Below, piece by piece: positions 50,363 through 60,106 of a stretch of 64,000 bases of DNA; position 1 is the first letter of the stretch, and the number at the start of each line of letters is the position of its first letter. This stretch comes from Candidatus Saccharibacteria bacterium oral taxon 488 (lineage in GTDB: Bacteria > Patescibacteriota > Saccharimonadia > Saccharimonadales > Saccharimonadaceae), in the NCBI GenBank assembly GCA_010202115.1, contig CP047917.1:186001-250000 (forward strand), written 5' to 3'. Below the pieces are notes generated by a model, which searched no databases, had not been told where the DNA came from, and saw only the letters and a program-made list of their open reading frames with translations. A program made the position numbers and the translations under genes.

Positions 50363-51658
50363 ATGTTAGATATTCGCTTTATTCGAGATAACGCCGAAGC
50401 AGTGCAGGCTGCGGCGAAACACAAGGGGTGCGACGTGTCTATTGCGACATTGTTGCAATTAGATGACGAGCGTCGAGAGGCGCAGCGGCAGGTTGATGAG
50501 TTGCGCCAGCAGCGTAATGAGATTGCTGCTAAAATGAAGGGCGGCAAGCCCGAGCCGGGTCTGATTGAGCAGGGCAAGGCTATCAAGGCCAAGCTGAGCG
50601 GGCTTGAGGCTCAGCTGAGCGAGGTTGAGGAACGCTACATAACGCTACTCAAGCAAGTCCCTAATATGCCGCACGTCGACGTACCAGTTGGTCTGAGTGA
50701 GGATGAAAACGTTGAGGTAAAGGTAGTCGGTGCTATCCCAGCCTTTGATTTTGCGCCGAAAAATCACTACGAAATCGCCGAGGCAAAAGGCTGGCTCGAC
50801 AAAGAGCGTGCTGCCAAGGTTGCTGGCGCTCGCTTTGCCTATATCATGGGTGATTTAGTGTTGTTGCAGCAGGCGATTATCCAGTTTGTGATTACATCTC
50901 TCACGAACCCAGCAGTGATCAAAGAGATCGCCAAAAAGGCTGGCCTTGGTGTCAATACAAAACCATTCATCCCAGTGCTGCCGCCACTGATGATTCGGAC
51001 CGAGCCGTATGATCAGATGGATCGTCTCCAGCCGAGTGATGATCGATACAAAATCGAAGGCGAGGAACTGTGGCTACAGGGGAGTGCTGAGCATGTGCTC
51101 GGTAGTATGCATGCGGGTGAGATTTTTGATGCGAAACAGTTGCCACTTCGATACTTGGGCTTTGCGACCAGTTTCCGAAAAGAGGCGGGGACGTACGGCA
51201 AGGATATGGAGGGGCTGATCCGGATGCACCAGTTTGATAAGCTCGAGATGGAGAGCTTCACCGAGGCGAAGGATAGTTATAACGAGCACCTGCTATTTAT
51301 CGCGATTCAAGAGTGGCTTTTGGCTCAGCTCAAGCTACCGTACCATGTCCTGATGAAGTGCACCGCTGATATCGGTAAACCAAATGCGCGCGGTGTTGAT
51401 ATGGAAGTATGGTTACCGGGTCAGGGCAAGTACCGCGAGACGCATACCGCTGATTATATGACGGATTATCAGGCGCGCCGTCTGATGACGCGGGTGCGTA
51501 CGGATAACGGAGTTGAATTGATCCACACAAACGATGCGACGGCCTTTGCATTGGGTCGCTGTATGGTGGCGATTATCGAGAATTGCCAGACCGCGGAGGG
51601 TGATGTCGTGGTGCCAGAAGCACTGCGTCCATATATGAATGGCCGTGAGATGATATAA
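50363..51658 (+). CDS. serS: Serine--tRNA ligase
   Basis: Class II synthetase of 431 residues. The N-terminal long coiled-coil arm that binds the tRNA-Ser variable arm is residues about 25-105 (LLQLDDERREAQRQVDELRQ). Catalytic motifs: FIPVLPPLMIR, SFRKEAGTYGKDMEGLIRMH (motif 2), and HTNDATAFALGRCMVAIIEN (motif 3, about 393-412). The end, PEALRPYMNGREMI, is conserved. A small ORF with a strong ribosome binding site follows. Confidence 0.95.
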   Translation: MLDIRFIRDNAEAVQAAAKHKGCDVSIATLLQLDDERREAQRQVDELRQQRNEIAAKMKGGKPEPGLIEQGKAIKAKLSGLEAQLSEVEERYITLLKQVPNMPHVDVPVGLSEDENVEVKVVGAIPAFDFAPKNHYEIAEAKGWLDKERAAKVAGARFAYIMGDLVLLQQAIIQFVITSLTNPAVIKEIAKKAGLGVNTKPFIPVLPPLMIRTEPYDQMDRLQPSDDRYKIEGEELWLQGSAEHVLGSMHAGEIFDAKQLPLRYLGFATSFRKEAGTYGKDMEGLIRMHQFDKLEMESFTEAKDSYNEHLLFIAIQEWLLAQLKLPYHVLMKCTADIGKPNARGVDMEVWLPGQGKYRETHTADYMTDYQARRLMTRVRTDNGVELIHTNDATAFALGRCMVAIIENCQTAEGDVVVPEALRPYMNGREMI

Positions 51659-51676
51659 TAGAATTTAGGAGGGTAT

Positions 51677-51799
51677 ATGGCACTGACGAACGATGACAAG
51701 CAATGGATCAAGGGCGCGATCTTACGGCAAGCCGAACAAATCATTTATGAGCGCCAGCTTTGCCAAAATGTCATCGAAAGAAAAGCTGCTCGTCATTAA
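51677..51799 (+). CDS. Small ORF, 40 aa, possibly a gene remnant
   Basis: It starts with a strong AGGAGGG site 5 nt upstream and reads MALTNDDKQWIKGAILRQAE, a start typical of small coiled-coil proteins in this lineage, then stops. A second open frame (51747-51851, MSASFAKMSSKEKLLVINEE and on to LPR) overlaps it. Either two tiny genes overlap or one longer gene has been shortened and frameshifted. Confidence 0.45.
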   Translation: MALTNDDKQWIKGAILRQAEQIIYERQLCQNVIERKAARH

Positions 51800-51873
51800 C
51801 GAAGAATTACTAAAAATAGCGAAGGATGCGGGTGTTGTCTTGCCGCGCTAACGTATACATAAAAGGAGGAACT

Positions 51874-52248
51874 ATGATCAAAGATATTACCATTACTGGC
51901 GTCAAATACGAATTGACGGACACCACAAAGAAATACGTTGAGCGCAAAATCGGTGCGCTGGGCAAGTACTTGCCGCGACATGCCCGCAAGAGCGCGACCG
52001 CTGACGTAAAGATCAAGCAGATCGATAATCCTGGCGGCAACAAGTACGAGGTTGAGGTGATTATCAATGTGCCAGACAAGAAAATCACCGCTAAAGATTC
52101 GACAATGAATGTGCTAGCAGCAGTGGATATCGTTGAGGCGAAGCTAAACGGGCAGCTGCGTAAATATAAGGACGATGTATTAGCACACGTTGGCAGCAGC
52201 CGCGGCGTACTGGCACGGTTCAAGCGCGGTTTCCAGCGCGAGCAGTAA
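51874..52248 (+). CDS. Ribosome hibernation factor RaiA/HPF (short)
   Basis: A 124-residue protein of the RaiA/HPF/S30AE family: MIKDITITGVKYELTDTTKK at the start, RKIGALGKYLPRHARKSATA, and KDSTMNVLAAVDIVEAKLNG (the conserved helix, about residues 76-95). It binds the 30S decoding centre and inactivates ribosomes in stress. The long-form dimerisation domain is absent. ATG 51874 is chosen because AAAGGAGG lies just upstream. Confidence 0.9.
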   Translation: MIKDITITGVKYELTDTTKKYVERKIGALGKYLPRHARKSATADVKIKQIDNPGGNKYEVEVIINVPDKKITAKDSTMNVLAAVDIVEAKLNGQLRKYKDDVLAHVGSSRGVLARFKRGFQREQ

Positions 52249-52250
52249 CC

Positions 52251-52952
52251 CTATCCTACTGAGGGACGTATACCTATATGCGAATAGTAGTTTTGGCTTG
52301 CTGGACGTCTAAGATCGGCAAGCTTAACGCACACTCGGTCAGAGAATGTCCCCCAGTGGATGTATGGAGCTATGTGAGCATTTATGTTCGGTTGTAGACA
52401 CCATGAGCCAGCACTTCGGTCGGTCAACTCACCATCAGCTAGTACAGCGGTGAATTTGTCAGTCAATCCTTCAACTAGTGTCTGATGCTCTTGAATATTT
52501 TGGTATGGTTTGCCAAGTTGCATTGGCTGCTCTCTACCAGAGATAAGACGAAGTGTCCATTCAATATTCAAAAGACCATTTATACATTTGTAGGTTGGTA
52601 ATGTATTTAATGCTGGAGTTGTCGTGAAAGTCGATGCTTGGTCTAAGTTGTGCCATATATCATCCGTGATTTCAGGACTGATAGATAATCCGTAAACGTC
52701 TCTAACCTTTATGATGTCACTTAGGGGATGCTGATCCAATGGATTGTTTGGTATAGTTTTATCGTTGGTCATTTTTTGACCAATAGCCAGCCAATTTTCT
52801 TTGCCAAGACCGTGGGGCGCTAAAACAACGTGCGGGGCGACACCTTCTTCTTGCTTCATGAGTGCAAATTGTTCGGCTAGGTATTGAAGGTTAACACCGA
52901 CAGACACCATTTGTTCTGGTGTTGGTGCCGAAAGGCCGATGTAGCTAACCAA
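52251..52952 (-). pseudogene. C-terminal fragment of a frameshifted hypothetical gene
   Basis: The 233-residue frame from 52952 is open further upstream to about 53040, giving additional sensible residues (KTFNSLDTITNPETKRAFEK, AFTLSERL). The upstream ORF at 53006-53200 reads straight into this frame if one base is added to the A6 run near 53029-53034. The family is not recognised; WTLRLISGREQPMQLGKPYQ and HIAPYIHWGTFSDRVCVKLA suggest a folded, soluble protein. It is probably one gene of about 315 codons, broken or awaiting a slip. Confidence 0.55.
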
Positions 52953-53005
52953 ACGCTCGGATAGAGTGAAAGCTTTTTCAAAAGCCCGTTTTGTTTCTGG
53001 ATTGG

Positions 53006-53200
53006 TTATCGTGTCAAGACTATTAAAGGTTTTTTCTCTCTAGCTTCTCTCACATCAGCATTGAGAGTGTTTAGAAGCGCTGCAGAACCAAAACCCTGAC
53101 TGGTATTGAGAGACTGGGCCTTTTGTCCTTCCTGAGCTCTCTGCCAAGCATTATTCGCTGCGGCTCGAATGTCTGGTGATAGTAGATTGAGATTAGCCAT
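53006..53200 (-). pseudogene. N-terminal fragment of the same frameshifted gene
   Basis: It encodes MANLNLLSPDIRAAANNAWQ and continues to LNADVREAREKK, then runs out of the natural frame after the A6 run and stops. AAAGAATAAC precedes the ATG; no Shine-Dalgarno is evident. It begins 12 nt after the end of the VWA gene on the same strand, so the two formed an operon. Confidence 0.55.
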
Positions 53201-53212
53201 ATGTTATTCTTT

Positions 53213-54352
53213 TTATGTTTGAATGGTTGTTTCTATAAATGATTGTAACACATTTGGCAGGTCTTTAGGGTCGTTGATACGTTTGGCATTCGGAGCGTAC
53301 AGTTGCTCAGCGGCGGCTGAGCCAATGGATACGCCGTATACTACGGTGTTCTGGTCACGGCGAAGCTGGCTGACGGCTGCCTGGGCGGCGCTGGGGTTAT
53401 CGCTTGCGCCGTCAGTCGCGACGATGATGATTCGCTGACGATCTTGACTACGGGGTAGATCAGCAATCTCCTGGAGAGCTAAATAATCTGCTGTACTACC
53501 CATATCGGCTGCAGTGATGGCTGCGTATGTATCAAGCCGTTGTTTGTCATTTAGGTCGCTACTGAGCGGTTTGTGACAGGTTGCAGTATCACCAAACGTG
53601 TATAATGAGGTACGTACTGACAGGTCGGATAGGTCAATACTTTGTTGTTGTTCCAGCTGTCGGATATCGCGTTCCGTGCCGGCTAGTCCTTCCAGCATGA
53701 TGACGGCGCAACTGGCGGCGGCTTCTGCAGGCGCACCGCTCATGGAAGCAGAGCAGTCAAATACAAAGAAATAGTCGGTCTTGCAGTTCAGTTCGGTTCG
53801 TCCGCGCACGGTTTCGTAGCGCTGGAACGCTTCTGGTGTGATACCACCCTTGATGTCGGTGATGGTCTGCGCTAGGCGGTTGGGGTCGAGGATATCGCCG
53901 TCTTGGTGGGAACGGCGACTGAGACCGCGGCGGGCGGTAACGACTTCATTCAAGACTGATTGAAATACTTGGCGCATCTGATCAATCTGCCTATGTAGTC
54001 GCTTGACCTCGTTATCATAATGCTGCTTTTCCTGTAGTGAATGTCCGGTTTGCTCTTGATAGCGGCGGTCGGCTGCTATCTGACGGGCATGTTCTTGCTG
54101 TTCAGTACCGACACCAGATAAATTGGCGCAGGGTGGTATTGATTTTGGTTGGCTAGCAGAACTAAAGCGCATGCGGCCAGAGTACGACTTGGTGGTAGCA
54201 CCACTGACATTGCCATTGGACACGTTTGAGAGAATTGAGGGCGACAGGTACATAGAGGGGGCAGTGGTTTCTAATTGGGCTAGTATAATGAAAGACACGG
54301 TAGACAATTGGCGACTGACGGCTGTAGGCGATAATAAATGGACGGCTTTCAT
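53213..54352 (-). CDS. VWA-domain protein, 5' end probably truncated
   Basis: The open frame gives 379 residues. From about residue 195 a von Willebrand A domain is clear: YFFVFDCSASMSGAPAEAAA (MIDAS DxSxS), TFGDTATCHK, and IIIVATDGASDNPSAAQAAV (MIDAS TDG). A helical, charged region (ADRRYQEQTGHSLQEKQHYD) precedes it. The first 78 residues (upstream of about 54118) do not look native: they are antisense to a convincing plus-strand frame. The original 5' end has probably been lost, so expression is doubtful. Confidence 0.7.
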   Translation of the reverse strand: MKAVHLLSPTAVSRQLSTVSFIILAQLETTAPSMYLSPSILSNVSNGNVSGATTKSYSGRMRFSSASQPKSIPPCANLSGVGTEQQEHARQIAADRRYQEQTGHSLQEKQHYDNEVKRLHRQIDQMRQVFQSVLNEVVTARRGLSRRSHQDGDILDPNRLAQTITDIKGGITPEAFQRYETVRGRTELNCKTDYFFVFDCSASMSGAPAEAAASCAVIMLEGLAGTERDIRQLEQQQSIDLSDLSVRTSLYTFGDTATCHKPLSSDLNDKQRLDTYAAITAADMGSTADYLALQEIADLPRSQDRQRIIIVATDGASDNPSAAQAAVSQLRRDQNTVVYGVSIGSAAAEQLYAPNAKRINDPKDLPNVLQSFIETTIQT

Positions 54353-54677
54353 GTTATCTAATGATGAAGAGCCGGGGAAATGTGGTTTATCCTACGATCA
54401 GATAACACGATATGGGTCGGCTGTGCCAATAGTCTGCTATACTGCCTATCAAGTGCACCGTATTCGCCAAGGTATATCACCAGTAGATATCAATGTCCGC
54501 TCTTGGGCAGCAGGCAGGTTCGTCGTTGGCAACGACACCTATGCTCCGTGTATTGGCTGGGAGATTGGATCTGGGGACTGTATGATGGTAGTCGATTACT
54601 ATAATGCATCGAAGGGGACTAAGATTGTAGGCTTGCGTTCTCTGATGGGCGACATTGCGCCAGCGCGGTCTGGCTAA
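54084..54677 (+). pseudogene. 3' fragment of an unknown gene
   Basis: The frame is open from 54084 but looks coding only from about 54120 (GGIDFGWLAELKRMRPEYDL, GDRYIEGAVVSNWASIMKDT, AAGRFVVGNDTYAPCIGWEI). The possible start is a TTG at 54123 without a ribosome binding site, and no promoter is visible. The family is not recognised. The 5' end abuts the truncated 5' end of the VWA gene, consistent with one deletion removing the starts of two divergent genes. Confidence 0.5.
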
Positions 54678-54695
54678 TTCCGCGCCCAAACACTC

Positions 54696-54724
54696 TTTAA
54701 TTTTCCAGCCCTGCACGGTATAAT
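54696..54724 (+). promoter_or_regulatory. secA promoter
   Basis: TTTAAT (54696-54701), 17-nt spacer, TATAAT (54719-54724). A leader of about 40 nt with GAGGGAG precedes the ATG. Confidence 0.65.
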
Positions 54725-54771
54725 TGTATACAGTTTTTGAAAATGCCTGAAAGTGAGGGAGTTTTGAGTTT

Positions 54772-57402
54772 ATGGCAATGACACAACAAAAGGCGCTGAG
54801 TAAGATTTTTGGCGATCCGCAGAAGAAGATTTTGAAGCGGCTGCAGAAGCAAGTTGACGTAATTAACGGTCTGTCTGAAAAGTATGAAAAAATGTCGGAC
54901 AAAGATTTGCAGGCGCAGACAGAGGCGCTGAAAAAGCGTTTGGAAAAGAAAAATGTAACACTGGATACGATTTTACCGGATGCCTTTGCGGTGGTGCGCG
55001 AAGCCGCCAAGCGTGTCATCGGTGAGCGTCCGTACGATGTCCAGCTGATCGGTGGTATGGTGCTTCATGAGGGCAATGTGGCTGAGATGAAAACTGGTGA
55101 AGGTAAAACCTTGGTGGCGACGCTGCCGACGTACCTCAATGCGCTGGAGGAAAAGGGCGTCCACGTGGTGACTGTCAACGACTATCTGGCGCAGCGCGAC
55201 GCTGGCTGGATGGGCCAGGTGTATGACTTTTTGGGCTTGACAACTGGCGTGATTATCAACGAGGCGTCATTTGTTTATGATAAAGATTACGACAATGAGC
55301 ATCACGACGATCCGCGCATGCGCAAGCTCCGTCCGGTCACTCGCAAGGAAGCCTACGCGGCTGACATTACCTATGGTACCAACAACGAGTTTGGCTTTGA
55401 TTATCTGCGTGACAACATGGTTAACGACGTTGATTTGCTCAGGCAGCGCGAACTGAACTTTGCTATCGTTGACGAGGTGGACTCAATTTTGATTGACGAG
55501 GCGCGCACGCCGCTGATCATTTCGGCGCCAGCAGCGGAGAACCCGGACAATTACTATACTTTTGCTAAGGTTGCCAGTAAATTAGTGCCGGAGGACTATG
55601 TTTTGGATGAAAAGCGCCGCAGCGTAGCCTTGACCGACGAGGGCGTGGAAAAAGTCCAAAAACTGCTGGGAATAAAAAATTTGTACACACCAGACCACGT
55701 GCGCAGCGTTTACCACATGGACCAAGCCCTGCGAGCACAAACATTGTTCAAGCGCGACAAAGATTACGTGGTAACTAATGACGGCGAGGTGATCATCGTC
55801 GATGAGCACACCGGTCGTTTGATGCAAGGACGCCGCTACAACGAAGGTTTACACCAGGCAATTGAGGCGAAAGAAGGTGTGCCAGTGCTGGAAGAAAGCA
55901 TGACGCTGGCGACCATTTCGTTCCAGAATTATTTCCGTTTGTACAATAAACTTTCCGGTATGACTGGTACGGCATTTACCGAGGCCGAAGAGTTTCAACA
56001 AATTTATTCACTGGACGTCATTCAGATTCCACCGAACAAGCCAGTTATTCGCGACGACAAAGAAGACCTGATTTTCAAGACCGAAAAGGGTAAGTTGAAG
56101 GCGGTGGCTGAAGCTATCAAGGATTATCATAAGCAAGGCCGGCCGGTGCTGGTTGGCTCTGGCTCGATTGCCAAGAACGAGCAGATTGCCAAATATCTGG
56201 AAAAAGAAGGCATCAAGTTTGAGATTTTGAACGCTAAGAATAATGAGCGTGAGGCGGCCATCATCGAGAAGGCTGGTGAAAAGGGTGCGATTACACTAGC
56301 GACAAACATCGCCGGACGCGGTACCGACATCAAGCTGGGCAAGGGCGTCAAGGAATTGGGCGGCCTGGTGGTGATCGGTTCGGAGCGCCACGAATCACGA
56401 CGCATCGACAATCAGCTGCGCGGCCGCGGCGGCCGTCAGGGCGACCCGGGCGAGACCCAGTTCTACGTATCGACCGAAGATGATTTGATGCGAATTTTCC
56501 AGGGCGAGCGCATCGCCGCGCTGATGGACCGGCTGGGCGTCGACGAAGATACGCCAATTCAAAACCGCGCCGTGTCAAAGACCTTGGAGGCAGCCCAGAA
56601 GCGTGTCGAAGGTTACAACTTTGATACGCGCAAAAATGTTGTTCAGTACGACAACGTGATTAATCGTCACCGCCGTGTGGTCTACACGATGCGGCGAAAA
56701 ATCCTTGAAGGCGACAATATCCAGCCGGAAATTGAGCGGTTGTTGCGTGACAGAGTCAAAGAGTTAGTGACGCTACCAACCAAGAACAACCCGAAGTTTA
56801 TCGAGGAATTTACGGCAGCCTTTCCAGTCGATGAAGCGGCCGTGCGCAAGGTTGGCCGCGAGAAAAAGGACCGTCTGCGCCTCCAAAAAGCTCTGAAACT
56901 AGCACACCAGGCCTACCGGGAAAAAGATGAAGAAATCGGTACTGAAGAGCTGCGCGGTGTGGAGCGCGAGGTGTATATGGCGGTGCTCGACACCCTGTGG
57001 ATGCAGCACCTAGAGAATATGCAACACCTACGCGAAGGGATCCACTGGCGCAGCGTTGGCCAGCGCGATCCATTGGTAGAATACCGGGCTGAGTCACAAA
57101 AATTGTTCACCAGCCTTCAGGAAAATCTGCGTAACGAAGTTCTGAACACAATTTTTCATATTCATAAATCCGACGCAGTAATTCGCCAATCGCAGGATGA
57201 TGAGTATGACACCGAGCTAACGCGCCTGGCCGAAAGTGCAGTTGAGCGTGGTGTTAATGAAGTTGGTGCGGGCGAGGAAAATCGTGACGGTGACTTTTCG
57301 GTGAAAAAGGGCAAATCAAACGCCGAGTCGAACCGCGCCAAAAACCAAGCACGCAAGAAGAAAAAAGCGCAGCGCCAAAACCGCAAAAAGAACCGCAAAT
57401 AA
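54772..57402 (+). CDS. secA: Preprotein translocase ATPase SecA
   Basis: An 876-residue SecA motor. Walker A MKTGEGKTLVATLPTYL (about residues 105-121), VHVVTVNDYLAQRDA, the DEAD-like DEVDSILIDEARTPLII, the NBD2 region with LATNIAGRGTDIKLGKGV and QLRGRGGRQGDPGETQFYVS, and the helical scaffold near WMQHLENMQHLREGIHWRSV. The C-terminal CxCxSGxxxxxCH zinc domain that binds SecB is absent; a Lys-rich tail (RKKKKAQRQNRKKNRK) takes its place. Full core length. No secB would be expected. Confidence 0.96.
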   Translation: MAMTQQKALSKIFGDPQKKILKRLQKQVDVINGLSEKYEKMSDKDLQAQTEALKKRLEKKNVTLDTILPDAFAVVREAAKRVIGERPYDVQLIGGMVLHEGNVAEMKTGEGKTLVATLPTYLNALEEKGVHVVTVNDYLAQRDAGWMGQVYDFLGLTTGVIINEASFVYDKDYDNEHHDDPRMRKLRPVTRKEAYAADITYGTNNEFGFDYLRDNMVNDVDLLRQRELNFAIVDEVDSILIDEARTPLIISAPAAENPDNYYTFAKVASKLVPEDYVLDEKRRSVALTDEGVEKVQKLLGIKNLYTPDHVRSVYHMDQALRAQTLFKRDKDYVVTNDGEVIIVDEHTGRLMQGRRYNEGLHQAIEAKEGVPVLEESMTLATISFQNYFRLYNKLSGMTGTAFTEAEEFQQIYSLDVIQIPPNKPVIRDDKEDLIFKTEKGKLKAVAEAIKDYHKQGRPVLVGSGSIAKNEQIAKYLEKEGIKFEILNAKNNEREAAIIEKAGEKGAITLATNIAGRGTDIKLGKGVKELGGLVVIGSERHESRRIDNQLRGRGGRQGDPGETQFYVSTEDDLMRIFQGERIAALMDRLGVDEDTPIQNRAVSKTLEAAQKRVEGYNFDTRKNVVQYDNVINRHRRVVYTMRRKILEGDNIQPEIERLLRDRVKELVTLPTKNNPKFIEEFTAAFPVDEAAVRKVGREKKDRLRLQKALKLAHQAYREKDEEIGTEELRGVEREVYMAVLDTLWMQHLENMQHLREGIHWRSVGQRDPLVEYRAESQKLFTSLQENLRNEVLNTIFHIHKSDAVIRQSQDDEYDTELTRLAESAVERGVNEVGAGEENRDGDFSVKKGKSNAESNRAKNQARKKKKAQRQNRKKNRK

Positions 57403-57435
57403 ATCTAAAACCGGTGGGCAGAGAGCGACAGACAG

Positions 57436-58713
57436 ATGAAACATACGGTCAAAGAAATAAAATTGAAAAATGGTGCGAAAGGCTTGTTCATTGATGTGCC
57501 AGACGCGACGGTGATGAGCTTTCAGGTGCAGTTCCGGGCAGGCAACCGCTATGTCCGCGACAAGGACATCTACGAGACGGCGCACATCATGGAGCACATG
57601 GCGTTTGGGGCGAATGAGAAGTTTCGTTCGGAGCACGCCTATGAGCAGGAGTTTACCAAGAATGGCGCCTATCATAATGCGTTTACCTCTGATTATTCAA
57701 TGGTGTATGAGGCGACCTGTGCGGATTTTGAATGGGATCGGATTTTGGAATTGCAGCGGCTGGCGATCACCACGCCGCGCTTTAACGCCGAAGAGCTAGA
57801 GGCCGAGAAAGGTAACGTTCGGAGCGAGCTGACCGGTTATCTTAATAATCACAACCGCGTGATGTGGCCGCGGGTGCAGCAAGCGCTGGGCGAGGATATT
57901 TTGACATATAATCAGCGACTGAAAACGATTGATGCGATCACGCTAAAGGATATCAAGGAGCATCATCGGCGGACACATACGCTCAACAATATGCGGTTTG
58001 TGGTGGCGGGCAAGTTGACCGGGCGGATGGCGACGATTCGTGAATCGCTGGAGCAGTGGCAGCTAGAGCCGGGCGAGCGGTTTACCATTCCGCACGATAA
58101 GCTGTCGAGTGCCGCACCGATTTTTATCCGTCGCAAGGAGGCCTCGAATCTGACATTTGGCTGGTCGATGAATCTGCCGCGTGAGCTGAGCGATGAGGAT
58201 TCTGACGCTATGGGCTGCTTGAATCATATCTTGACCGGGACGATGAGCTCGCGGATTTTTGGGGCGGCGCGCAAGAAGGGGCTGGCTTACGGCGTGTTCA
58301 GCGACACTTCGGTCGGGTTTTATGATTCGGCGTGGGACTTTGGCGGCCAGGTCAACCTCGAGACAGCAGAGGCACTGTTCGATATCATCGTGCGTGAGCT
58401 GCGCCGGGTGCTGAACGGGACGATCACCTCGGAGGACATCGAGAATGCCAAGTCATATGCACTGGGCCGCTATCAGATGGGAGCGCAAACGGTAGCGCAG
58501 GTCAGCAATTTCTATACCGGGCGTTATTTTGCTGATGATTTCGTCAAGGATTATGAGGGCGTACCAACGGCAATTTTGGCGGTGACCGCTGATCAAATTG
58601 TTCGGGTGGCACGAGAGTTTTTTGCAGCAAATACCTGGGTGCTTGCTGGCGTGAGTAGCGGTGAGAAAGAGCTGCTCGGGCGACTGCAGGAGAAGCTTGA
58701 GGGGCTGTTTTAG
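57436..58713 (+). CDS. M16 family zinc peptidase
   Basis: A 425-residue insulinase-like protein of one active and one inactive half. The inverted zinc motif HxxEH is in AHIMEHMAFGANEKFRSEHA (about residues 49-68), and the third ligand is the glutamate in EELEAEKGNVRSEL. The second half (LTFGWSMNLPRELSDEDSDA, MSSRIFGAARKKGLAYGVFS) fits the M16_C domain. There is no signal peptide, so it is probably cytoplasmic and degrades peptides. It follows secA after 33 nt and is followed by murD with its own promoter. Confidence 0.9.
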   Translation: MKHTVKEIKLKNGAKGLFIDVPDATVMSFQVQFRAGNRYVRDKDIYETAHIMEHMAFGANEKFRSEHAYEQEFTKNGAYHNAFTSDYSMVYEATCADFEWDRILELQRLAITTPRFNAEELEAEKGNVRSELTGYLNNHNRVMWPRVQQALGEDILTYNQRLKTIDAITLKDIKEHHRRTHTLNNMRFVVAGKLTGRMATIRESLEQWQLEPGERFTIPHDKLSSAAPIFIRRKEASNLTFGWSMNLPRELSDEDSDAMGCLNHILTGTMSSRIFGAARKKGLAYGVFSDTSVGFYDSAWDFGGQVNLETAEALFDIIVRELRRVLNGTITSEDIENAKSYALGRYQMGAQTVAQVSNFYTGRYFADDFVKDYEGVPTAILAVTADQIVRVAREFFAANTWVLAGVSSGEKELLGRLQEKLEGLF

Positions 58714-58726
58714 TAGTGCTCAATGC

Positions 58727-58732
58727 TATAAT
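58727..58732 (+). promoter_or_regulatory. murD promoter -10
   Basis: Extended -10 TGCTATAAT, 6 nt before the murD ATG at 58739. Predicted leaderless. Confidence 0.7.
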
Positions 58733-58738
58733 GAAACC

Positions 58739-60106
58739 ATGAAGATTATTATCGCTGGCTATGGTCTTGAGGGTATATCAAGTTTGAGATATTTTCGGCG
58801 GGTTTTTCCTGATGCTGAATTTGTGATTGCTGACCAGAAAGCGGTCGAGAATGCGCCGGATGATGTGGCGGTGCGGACTGGCGAGTCGGTGTTCACCGAG
58901 CAGCTGCAGGATGCCGATATGGTGGTGCGAGCACCGGGTGTGCCGCCGCGACTGCTCAAAACGTCAGGCAAAATATGGTCGGCGACCAATGAGTTTTTCG
59001 ACAAGTGCCCAGCGCCGATTATTGGCGTGACGGGGACGAAAGGCAAGGGTACGACCTGTAGTCTGATCGCGGCGATCTTGCGGGCGGCCGGTCAGACGGT
59101 GCATTTGGTGGGGAATATTGGTGTGCCGGCACTGGACGCGCTGCCAAACATCACAAAGGACGATTTCGTTGTGTACGAACTATCGAGTTTTCAGCTGTGG
59201 GATCTCGAAAAATCGCCGACCATTGCCGTGGTATTGATGATCGAGCCGGACCATTTGGAGGTGCATACGGATTTTGCCGAGTACCTCGACGCCAAGAAAA
59301 ATATTCGTCGTCACCAGAGTGTTGTTGATACATGTTTATATCATCCAACGAATAAATATTCGAAGGAAGTAGCCGCTACGCCTTTTAATGGACTATTGGA
59401 TGAGCAGGGTCGTGTGACGTGTGAGTATTGTGGGGATGATGCGCTAGATTTCGCGCACCGCTATGCCGTTCCCGACGAGAATCAGGTGTATGTCCGGGAT
59501 GGCTACTTCTGTGTGCAAGATCGGCGGATTTGTCGCACTGATCATTTGCGGCTACCGGGCGCACACAACCTCGAGAATGCGTGTGCGGCGATAAGCGCGG
59601 TGACAGAATTGCCGATTACAGTGATCGACGAGCAGTACGCGGCTGGACTAGAGAGTTTTACGGGATTGCCACATCGATTAAAATTCGTTGCTGAGAAAAA
59701 CGGTGTGAAGTATTATGATGACAGTATCGCTACCACGCCGGGCAGTGCCATCGCGGCGCTGCGGGCGTTTGAGGCGCCGAAAGTGCTGGTCGTCGGCGGG
59801 TACGACAAGGGGGCGGATTATGATGAAATGGCTGTGGAGATTACCAGACAAGCGGTGCGGGCGGTGATCATTATCGGGGCAAATGCGGCGAAGATTGAGC
59901 AGTCACTGCGTCAAGCATCGGTCACGGCGACGATGGTAGCGCTCGGCCAGACAACGATGGTGGATGTCGTCGCTCAAGCCAATCAATTATCTCGCCCAGG
60001 TGATGTTGTCATCCTCAGCCCGGCGGCCGCTAGCTTTGGGATGTTCAAAAATTACGTCGACCGCGGTGAGCAATTTGTGGCGGCGGTGGAGAAGCTTTAT
60101 CCCTGA
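58739..60106 (+). CDS. murD: UDP-N-acetylmuramoylalanine--D-glutamate ligase
   Basis: A 455-residue Mur ligase adding D-glutamate to UDP-MurNAc-L-Ala. The P-loop is [15 protein letters not shown] (about residues 98-112); [30 protein letters not shown], and [20 protein letters not shown] follow in Mur-ligase order. The ATG at 58739 is used because the -10 lies 6 nt upstream and the chain then starts with the nucleotide-fold strand [12 protein letters not shown]. The longer frame from 58661 overlaps the M16 gene. murI, which supplies D-glutamate, is 0.5 kb away. Confidence 0.93.
   Translation: MKIIIAGYGLEGISSLRYFRRVFPDAEFVIADQKAVENAPDDVAVRTGESVFTEQLQDADMVVRAPGVPPRLLKTSGKIWSATNEFFDKCPAPIIGVTGTKGKGTTCSLIAAILRAAGQTVHLVGNIGVPALDALPNITKDDFVVYELSSFQLWDLEKSPTIAVVLMIEPDHLEVHTDFAEYLDAKKNIRRHQSVVDTCLYHPTNKYSKEVAATPFNGLLDEQGRVTCEYCGDDALDFAHRYAVPDENQVYVRDGYFCVQDRRICRTDHLRLPGAHNLENACAAISAVTELPITVIDEQYAAGLESFTGLPHRLKFVAEKNGVKYYDDSIATTPGSAIAALRAFEAPKVLVVGGYDKGADYDEMAVEITRQAVRAVIIIGANAAKIEQSLRQASVTATMVALGQTTMVDVVAQANQLSRPGDVVILSPAAASFGMFKNYVDRGEQFVAAVEKLYP

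Noticed and set aside
58661..58738. Upstream start for murD giving 26 extra residues
   Set aside because: It lies inside the M16 peptidase gene and contains the murD -10 element; ATG 58739 matches the MurD N terminus.
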